From contig CAJVWY010000011.1 in the NCBI GenBank assembly GCA_913009925.1, forward strand, positions 1-12,984: a stretch of 12,984 nt of DNA, in the 5' to 3' direction. Under the pieces are notes generated by a model. The model worked only from the letters and a program-made list of their open reading frames with translations, was not told where the DNA came from and made no database searches. The DNA is from an uncultured bacterium. GTDB lineage: Bacteria > Actinomycetota > Thermoleophilia > BMS3ABIN01. Within the stretch, counting starts at the first letter, position 1. Every line of letters begins with the position of its first letter. Below, piece after piece: positions 6,758 to 12,984 of this stretch. Position numbers and translations under genes: made by a program.

Positions 6758-8241
6758 TGGCGGCGGGACCTGTCTTCCTGGTCATCATGGGCGCTACCGG
6801 TGACCTGACCCACAGGAAACTGATACCGGCGTTGTTCAACCTGTACCTCAAGGGCCGCCTGCCCGATGAACTCAATATCATCGGCGTTGCCAGGCATGGC
6901 ATAAATATCGACGACCTGCGAGACTCCTATCGCAATTGGGTCAAAGAAAATACAGAGCAGGGTTTTGACGACGCCAAATGGTCCAGGTTCGCTGCGCGGA
7001 TATCCAGCCTGAGCACCGGATGCAAGGACATGGCAGGTTATAAGAGGCTTGCGGGGCTGATAGATAAAGACAAGAAGCCTGCGGCAGGATATCTTTTCTA
7101 TCTGGCCATACCGCCGGGCTTCGTCGCCGATGTAGTCGCCAAGCTGGGGCGCGCCGGCCTCCTGGCAAAGGACGATGCCTGGCGGCGGGTGGTGGTTGAG
7201 AAACCCTTCGGCCATGATCTGGCCTCGGCGAGAAAGTTAAACGAAGAGATGCACAAAGTACTGGATGAGCGCCAGATCTATCGCATCGATCACTATGTCG
7301 CCAAAGAGACCGTCCAGAACATATTGGTATTCAGGTTCGCCAATACCATATTTGAGCCGCTATGGAACCGGAACTTCGTCGACCATATCCAAATCACCCT
7401 GGCGGAAGGGATCGGTGTCGAGCACCGGGGAGGATTCTATGACCGGGTGGGGGTGATCAGGGATATCTTCCAGAACCACATGATGCAGTTGCTGGCGCTG
7501 GTGGCCATGGAGCCGCCGGCCTCATTTACGGCAGATGCCCTGCATAACGAGAAGGTCAAACTGCTGAGCGCGGTGCGTCCTATCCCTGCCGGCGAGGTCG
7601 GCAAATACGCGGCACGCGGTCAATACAGGGATTACCGTAACGAGCCCGGGGTCTCCCCGGAGTCCCGGACAGAAACATTCGCCGCCATGAAACTTCACAT
7701 CGATAACTGGCGCTGGCATGACGTTCCCTTCTATCTGCGCTCCGGCAAGCGAGTGAAAAAGAAGTACTCGGAAGTGATGATCCAGTTCAAATCTCCGCCG
7801 CACATCATGTTCCCTGTCCCGGAGGGGTCTCACCCAACGCCGGACATGATTGCCATCTGCTTGCAGCCTGATGAGGGCATTCATCTTCGTTTCGAAGCCA
7901 GGATTCCTGACACCTTCGCGGGGATGCGTTCCGTGGATATGGAGTTTCATTACGAGGAGTCATTCGGCGCCAGCGCGATCCCTCAGGCCTATGAGAGATT
8001 GCTGCTCGACGCCCTTGCCGGTGACCGGTCCCTGTTTATCCGCAATGACGGAGTAGAGATGGGCTGGGAGCTGATGGATCCCATAATAGAAGGGTTTCAG
8101 TCTCCGCAGGGGCCGCCGCTGGAGACCTACGAGCCGGATACCTGGGGTCCAGCCGAGGCTGATAAGCTGATCGAGCGTGACGGTCGTGAGTGGTTACAGG
8201 GATGCGGTAAAAAGGAGGACGAGGCTGGTATAGTCGGGTAA
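6754..8241 (+). CDS. zwf: Glucose-6-phosphate 1-dehydrogenase
   Basis: First enzyme of the oxidative pentose phosphate pathway, converting glucose 6-phosphate to 6-phosphogluconolactone. The 495 residues match the usual bacterial length. Visible motifs: dinucleotide loop GATGDLTHRKL at 13-23; R47 in GVARHG, placed like the NADP-contacting Arg of the Leuconostoc enzyme; EKPFGHDL at 149-156; the active-site signature RIDHYVAKE at 177-185; and the general-base His H242 in RDIFQNHMMQ. YLRSGKRV follows in the C-terminal domain. The ATG at 6754 lies inside the gnd stop (ATGA), so the two are coupled; an ATG three bases later is an equally possible start. The product feeds a lactonase that is absent here, so pgl must be elsewhere or the lactone opens spontaneously. 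Confidence 0.97.
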   Translation: MMAAGPVFLVIMGATGDLTHRKLIPALFNLYLKGRLPDELNIIGVARHGINIDDLRDSYRNWVKENTEQGFDDAKWSRFAARISSLSTGCKDMAGYKRLAGLIDKDKKPAAGYLFYLAIPPGFVADVVAKLGRAGLLAKDDAWRRVVVEKPFGHDLASARKLNEEMHKVLDERQIYRIDHYVAKETVQNILVFRFANTIFEPLWNRNFVDHIQITLAEGIGVEHRGGFYDRVGVIRDIFQNHMMQLLALVAMEPPASFTADALHNEKVKLLSAVRPIPAGEVGKYAARGQYRDYRNEPGVSPESRTETFAAMKLHIDNWRWHDVPFYLRSGKRVKKKYSEVMIQFKSPPHIMFPVPEGSHPTPDMIAICLQPDEGIHLRFEARIPDTFAGMRSVDMEFHYEESFGASAIPQAYERLLLDALAGDRSLFIRNDGVEMGWELMDPIIEGFQSPQGPPLETYEPDTWGPAEADKLIERDGREWLQGCGKKEDEAGIVG

Positions 8242-8250
8242 AAAAAGAAG

Positions 8251-8523
8251 CTATTGGAAGTCCTGAAAGCGGGTGTTCTTCTGCTGGTCAAGGAAGGCTT
8301 CGGCTCTGCTGTCCAATTGCTCCAGGTCCGCCTCCGCCCGTGATATCTGGTCCCTGAGCATTCGACGGCGGTATTCGACGAACTTGCGGAAGTCCGGGAG
8401 GTCAATGGCGATGTCATGCATGAAATCGCCGCCCAGGTGGATATTGTGTTCGTCCATGAAAGCGAAGACCTCTTCGGGCCGGATGTCGAACTCCTTGCAT
8501 ATGGCGTCAACGGTTACTTGCAT
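8251..8523 (-). CDS. Conserved-looking 90-residue protein of unknown function, C-terminal coiled coil
   Basis: I do not recognise this protein. The N-terminal 40 residues (VDAICKEFDIRPEEVFAFMDEHNIHLGGDF) look like a small helical module in the style of the IF2 N-terminal or helix-turn-helix folds, where a short helix pair ends in a turn. Residues about 48-80 (VEYRRRMLRDQ to LDSRAEAFL) form a heptad-rich, charged helix suited to a coiled coil. It is soluble. The start at 8521-8523 has a good GAGGTAAC ribosome site and a promoter-like sequence with a perfect TATAAT lies 39 bases upstream, which supports a real gene. Its stop is only nine bases from the convergent zwf stop, and the seven A residues at 8240-8246 give a U tract for transcripts leaving this gene. 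Confidence 0.65.
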   Translation of the reverse strand: MQVTVDAICKEFDIRPEEVFAFMDEHNIHLGGDFMHDIAIDLPDFRKFVEYRRRMLRDQISRAEADLEQLDSRAEAFLDQQKNTRFQDFQ

Positions 8524-8561
8524 ATAGTTACCTCGTTTGGAAAATGTTGGCCAGGATTACA

Positions 8562-8592
8562 ATTATAAAAAGGGTTTTGGGCGGAATTTCAA
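8562..8592 (-). promoter_or_regulatory. Candidate promoter for the 90-residue protein
   Basis: On the minus strand TTGAAA (8587-8592) and a perfect TATAAT (8562-8567) are 19 bases apart. The spacer is long for sigma-70, but the hexamers match at five and six positions, and the -10 is 38 bases upstream of the ATG. The same 110-base gap must also serve the divergent SRAP gene, for which I see only a weak TTGGAA/TACAAT pair (8537-8542, 8558-8563). No LexA-type box is visible. Confidence 0.45.
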
Positions 8593-8633
8593 GTGACGCC
8601 ATGGCATGACGTCCATGAAGGAAGGAGGGTGGC

Positions 8634-9323
8634 ATGTGCGGCAGGTTCAGGCTTACCGGAGGCAGCCGGCTCCTGCTCAGGTTCAGGGAGGAGTCCGGCG
8701 TCGAAGTGGCCACGCCGGACCGCGGGGAACAGGTGCTGCCGGAGCAGTGCGTCACCTGCCTGCCTTTCCATGACGTGCCGGTATTATACGCGGACAGTGA
8801 GAGACGGATCTGCATCCGCCTGATGTACTGGCAGCTCATCCATTACTGGGAAAGGGAGTTCAAGTCAGCCTATACCCAGTTCAACACCCGCATGGAGTCG
8901 CTGCACAAACGTCACAACCGGGAGCTGCTGGAGCGCCGTCGCTGTGTTTTCCCTGTCTCCGTTTTCTATGAGTCCCGCCAGATGGGTGATGCAACCGTGT
9001 CCTCCACGGAGTCTTACGAGTTTACCCTGAAAGACCGGACCATCATCCCCCTGGGCGGTATCTACTCCATCTGGACCGATCCGGAGGACGGCGGCGGCCG
9101 GCGCTACAGCAGCAGCATTATAACCACGGAGCCCAATCCGCTGGTGGCTGAAGTTCATGGCCGCATGCCGTTCATCATCCCCGCCGGCCGGGTCGGGGAT
9201 TGGTTGAACAGGGATATAACCGTTTACGAGCAACTGCTGGACATGATCAGGCCCTACGATGCCCAAAAGATGAGCAGAGTGAGAGAGGGGGAGGTCAGTC
9301 CGCCGCCAAGCGAACTCTTTTGA
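8634..9323 (+). CDS. SRAP (SOS response-associated peptidase) family protein, YedK/HMCES type
   Basis: SRAP proteins protect abasic sites in single-stranded DNA by forming a thiazolidine crosslink through Cys2 once the initiator Met is removed. This 229-residue protein opens with the required MCGRF (C2). The other active-site residues fit: N84 in FNTRMES, E113 in FYES and H175 in HGRMPFII. Two family blocks are altered: the usual NAR(A/S)ET is NTRMES and the usual FYEW is FYES, so the Trp after the catalytic Glu is lost. The ATG has GGAGGG a few bases upstream. It heads a run of three same-strand genes; the next starts 13 bases after its stop. Family assignment is firm; DNA-protein crosslinking is inferred from homologues. 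Confidence 0.9.
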   Translation: MCGRFRLTGGSRLLLRFREESGVEVATPDRGEQVLPEQCVTCLPFHDVPVLYADSERRICIRLMYWQLIHYWEREFKSAYTQFNTRMESLHKRHNRELLERRRCVFPVSVFYESRQMGDATVSSTESYEFTLKDRTIIPLGGIYSIWTDPEDGGGRRYSSSIITTEPNPLVAEVHGRMPFIIPAGRVGDWLNRDITVYEQLLDMIRPYDAQKMSRVREGEVSPPPSELF

Positions 9324-9336
9324 AAGGATGTAGCCC

Positions 9337-9762
9337 ATGAAAAGCTATCGCAAGGAACTGTGGTTCGAGGTGCCCACCCGCCGTGCTTTTGTCCATATCA
9401 CGTCGCTGGTGGAGGAGTGTCTGGCTGAATCGAGGGTGCGCGAGGGTCTGGTGCTGGTGAACGCCATGCACATCACCGCGTCGGTATTCATCAACGATGA
9501 TGAACCCGGCCTGCATCAGGATTACGAGGACTGGCTGGAGCAGCTGGCGCCCCACGAGCCTACCGACCGCTACCGCCATAACCTGAACGCGGTGCGTGAG
9601 GATAACGGTGACGCCCATCTCAAGCGGCAGATAATGGGCAGGGAAGTGGTGGTGGCCGTCACCACCGGCCGGCTGGATCTGGGGACCTGGGAGCGGATCT
9701 TCTATGGTGAGTTCGATGGCCGCCGCCGCAAGCGGGTGCTGGTGAAGATCATCGGAGAGTGA
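9337..9762 (+). CDS. YjbQ/UPF0047 family protein (secondary thiamine-phosphate synthase type)
   Basis: A 141-residue member of the UPF0047 family. Some members are annotated as secondary thiamine-phosphate synthases because they can substitute weakly for ThiE; the true physiological role is unsettled. Family marks here are HITASVFINDDEPGLHQD at 45-62, a metal-site-like block with H81, E88-D89-N90 and H94 (DNGDAHLKRQIMG), and GTWERIFYGEFDGR at 116-129 near the C-terminus. Length is normal. The start has AAAGGA upstream and lies 13 bases after the SRAP stop, so the two are likely cotranscribed, although no functional link between them is known to me. No thiamine genes are nearby. Confidence 0.92.
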   Translation: MKSYRKELWFEVPTRRAFVHITSLVEECLAESRVREGLVLVNAMHITASVFINDDEPGLHQDYEDWLEQLAPHEPTDRYRHNLNAVREDNGDAHLKRQIMGREVVVAVTTGRLDLGTWERIFYGEFDGRRRKRVLVKIIGE

Positions 9763-9823
9763 GTGGCAGGGATTAGGTCCGGATCTGCGAAAGATACCTT
9801 AATGCCACCAAAGGGAGGATCAA

Positions 9824-10252
9824 ATGAGCCGGCCCCCGTCAGACAAACAGGATTACACGGAAGTCAGGAGGAACGAGAGCGGCGAATATGTGGAGCAGAT
9901 CACCGAGGACGCGGTGGCCGAGCGGATGATTCTGATCGGCAAGATCAACGGTATCATCTGGCTGCTGTTCGGCATCCTGGAGGCGCTTATCGGCATGCGG
10001 GTGATCTTGAAGCTGCTGGCCGCCAATCCGGTCAACGGCTTCGTGAACTTTGTCTACGATATCACCTACCCGTTCCTGGCGGCGTTTTTCGGTATCGTCG
10101 GCACGCCTACGTCAAACGGCAGCGTGCTGGAGATATCCTCGTTGATAGCCATGCTGGTATATCTGTTTATCGCCTGGGTGATCACCAGTCTGGTCAGGCT
10201 GATAATGACCCCCTCCAAGGTGAAAAGCACCAAGATTTATCGCCGTAGCTAG
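9824..10252 (+). CDS. YggT-like integral membrane protein
   Basis: A 142-residue membrane protein resembling the YGGT family, whose members have been linked loosely to osmotic tolerance and to cell-division or secretion contexts. A polar N-terminal segment (1-35) with many charged residues precedes three hydrophobic helices: about 41-65 (IIWLLFGILEALIGMRVILKL), 72-92 (ending FLAAFFGIVG) and 103-127 (ISSLIAMLVYLFIAWVITSL). The repeated ILEALIGMRVILKLL and SSLIAMLVYLFIAW segments are what I associate with YGGT proteins. The basic C-terminus (KVKSTKIYRRS) should be cytoplasmic. The ATG has GGGAGGA upstream. It is 61 bases after the YjbQ gene and could share its transcript. An overlapping frame starting at 9763 lacks these features. 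Confidence 0.8.
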   Translation: MSRPPSDKQDYTEVRRNESGEYVEQITEDAVAERMILIGKINGIIWLLFGILEALIGMRVILKLLAANPVNGFVNFVYDITYPFLAAFFGIVGTPTSNGSVLEISSLIAMLVYLFIAWVITSLVRLIMTPSKVKSTKIYRRS

Positions 10253-10304
10253 GACACCGGCGCTACTCGGAAGAGATCAGGGTAACACAAGGAAGGTCGG
10301 TGTC
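10253..10304. repeat. Inverted repeat between convergent genes
   Basis: GACACCG (10253-10259), directly after the stop of the YggT-like gene, is matched by CGGTGTC (10298-10304), leaving a 38-base loop. It fills most of the 62-base gap between convergent genes. It might aid termination, but there is no T tract and seven-base arms this far apart could be chance. Confidence 0.25.
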
Positions 10305-10314
10305 CCGGCTGGAC

Positions 10315-11238
10315 TCAGAAGGACTCGCCGTTAACCCGCAGTTCCTCCACGAAGATGACCTCACAGGCGCCGTCGCCCTGATCGGTCCTGGACTTGCTGG
10401 TGGAGACGGTCAGCACCCGGCCCTCGCCGATGTAGGCTTTGACGTTCACCAGGCGGCCCTTGATGCGCACCATGTCGCCGGGCTCCACCTGCGACAGGGC
10501 CTGGCGTATGCTCTCGTTGGCGGGGATGAGATGGCTGTTGCTCACGTGTGAGACCACGTAGTCGGAAGTCACATCGACGCCGCCGGCCCCCCCAAGGGTG
10601 CCGGATACCTCTCCCCGGCGGTCGGACTGTTCCCAGGTGAAACGGGAGCTATTGTCCTCGTCGGCCATGTCGCCCCAGGAAAGCAGGAAATCGTAGGGCA
10701 TGATGACGCTGATCTCGTCATTGTAGGCGTGGGTGCTCTGTACGCGCGCGTTGATGATATACGTGGCATCGCCGGAAAGGGTTGCTCTAATGCCGTTGTA
10801 GCGAATCGTCTCTTCGAAGGGGTAGACGCTCTCCTGTATGGGTTCCTTGCCGGCGTTGATACCGTAACTGACCAGCGGGTTGGCGCTGTAGGCGAAGCTC
10901 CTCTCCTGCAGGGTGAACACGGTGGCCAGGACCAGGGTGGCCAGGACCAGGGTGAGGACGGCCTCGAACAGCAGCCGGCGGGAGATGGGCCGAACCGGGG
11001 TGTGGAGGGCGTGCCCGCCGCCGAAACCGGCGGGCGCCAGGGTCATCTGCCGGCTGCCCTGGGAAAGGGCGCGGCTCTTTTCTTGGCAGCTGGAACAGAA
11101 GACCGTCGAAGTTGAACACTTGCGGCAGAAAAAAGTTCCGCATCCACACATGCCGACCAGCGGCTCTGATGGATGCACCGGGCAACGGTTATGGTTATTT
11201 CCGGATGGCCCGGGATAAGTTGGTGTGAAACGCCCCAC
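10315..11238 (-). CDS. Membrane protein with N-terminal cysteine-rich zinc-binding region and large extracytoplasmic domain
   Basis: A 307-residue protein of unknown function. Residues 19-51 hold CPVHPSEPLVGMCGCGTFFC and further Cys (C19, H22, C31, C33, C38, C41, C48, C51), a B-box-like zinc-binding pattern. One membrane helix follows at about 88-110. Residues 111-307 are mainly polar and beta-rich, probably outside the membrane. In that domain PYDFLLSWGDMAD, SHVSNSHLIPANESIRQAL, GDMVRIKGRLVNV and SRTDQGDGACEVIFVEEL recall a conserved, unnamed domain of bacterial envelope proteins that I know only as hypothetical. The start is GTG at 11238, chosen because GGGAGGG lies five bases upstream and because it retains C19 and H22. 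It lies 63 bases downstream of the acyl-CoA ligase on the same strand and may be cotranscribed. Confidence 0.75.
   Translation of the reverse strand: MGRFTPTYPGPSGNNHNRCPVHPSEPLVGMCGCGTFFCRKCSTSTVFCSSCQEKSRALSQGSRQMTLAPAGFGGGHALHTPVRPISRRLLFEAVLTLVLATLVLATVFTLQERSFAYSANPLVSYGINAGKEPIQESVYPFEETIRYNGIRATLSGDATYIINARVQSTHAYNDEISVIMPYDFLLSWGDMADEDNSSRFTWEQSDRRGEVSGTLGGAGGVDVTSDYVVSHVSNSHLIPANESIRQALSQVEPGDMVRIKGRLVNVKAYIGEGRVLTVSTSKSRTDQGDGACEVIFVEELRVNGESF
10922..10951. repeat. 15-bp tandem duplication inside the membrane helix
   Basis: Two adjacent perfect copies of GTGGCCAGGACCAGG encode the doubled Leu-Val-Leu-Ala-Thr in the transmembrane helix of the zinc-binding membrane protein (residues about 97-106). 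The in-frame duplication lengthens the hydrophobic stretch and may be recent. Confidence 0.7.
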
Positions 11239-11301
11239 TTAAGCCCTCCCAGGCCTCCCCCCTTAGAACTAATATCGGCCCGGGTCGGGGAAATAGGAGA
11301 G

Positions 11302-12984
<1,683 letters not shown>

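Noticed and set aside
6484..7215. 243-codon minus-strand open frame
   Set aside because: Antisense to gnd and zwf, both of which have catalytic motifs in place.
9763..10248. 161-codon plus-strand frame overlapping the YggT-like gene
   Set aside because: The alternative frame at 9824 encodes three membrane helices and has a strong ribosome site; this frame has no such pattern.

Overview
This is a GC-rich window (roughly 60 percent by eye) of ordinary bacterial chromosome: genes on both strands, short gaps, clear Shine-Dalgarno sites, and GTG as well as ATG starts. I see no insertion sequence, phage gene, tRNA, rRNA or CRISPR array. The gene set suggests an anaerobic or microaerophilic, free-living, high-GC bacterium: a rubrerythrin with an N-terminal rubredoxin-like knot, a DUF3786 protein, a TM1367-type cyclophilin-like protein, a multi-domain SpoIIE-type phosphatase and a short-form 6-phosphogluconate dehydrogenase. 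An uncultured actinobacterial lineage is a plausible guess, but the window does not prove it.

Layout. Positions 1-2596 (minus) hold a two-gene unit: a small cyclophilin-like protein followed 28 bases later by a PAS-GAF-PAS-GAF-SpoIIE signalling phosphatase that runs off the left edge. A 190-base divergent gap with promoter-like elements separates it from a rubrerythrin (2787-3284, plus). Convergent to the rubrerythrin are a DUF3786 protein (3325-3939, minus) and, upstream of it, a very hydrophilic 80-residue protein (3989-4231, minus) ending in an Asp/Glu/Lys repeat.

Positions 4472-8241 (plus) are the metabolic core: transaldolase, a 255-base gap, then 6-phosphogluconate dehydrogenase and glucose-6-phosphate dehydrogenase overlapping by four bases. 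Together they give three steps of the pentose phosphate pathway; 6-phosphogluconolactonase and transketolase are not in the window. A 90-residue unknown protein (8251-8523, minus) ends nine bases from zwf.

Positions 8634-10252 (plus) carry three housekeeping-type genes in a row: an SRAP/YedK-type abasic-site protein, a YjbQ/UPF0047 protein and a YggT-type membrane protein. Positions 10315-12984 (minus) carry a long-chain acyl-CoA ligase that enters from the right edge, followed by a membrane protein with an N-terminal cysteine-rich zinc-binding region and a large non-cytoplasmic domain.

No complete undescribed system stands out. The points most worth a second look are the 6PGDH coenzyme loop (YAPTP where an acidic residue is usual), two tiny ORFs leading into the transaldolase start, the zinc-finger membrane protein of unknown function, and the pairing of a cyclophilin-like protein with a stress-type phosphatase.
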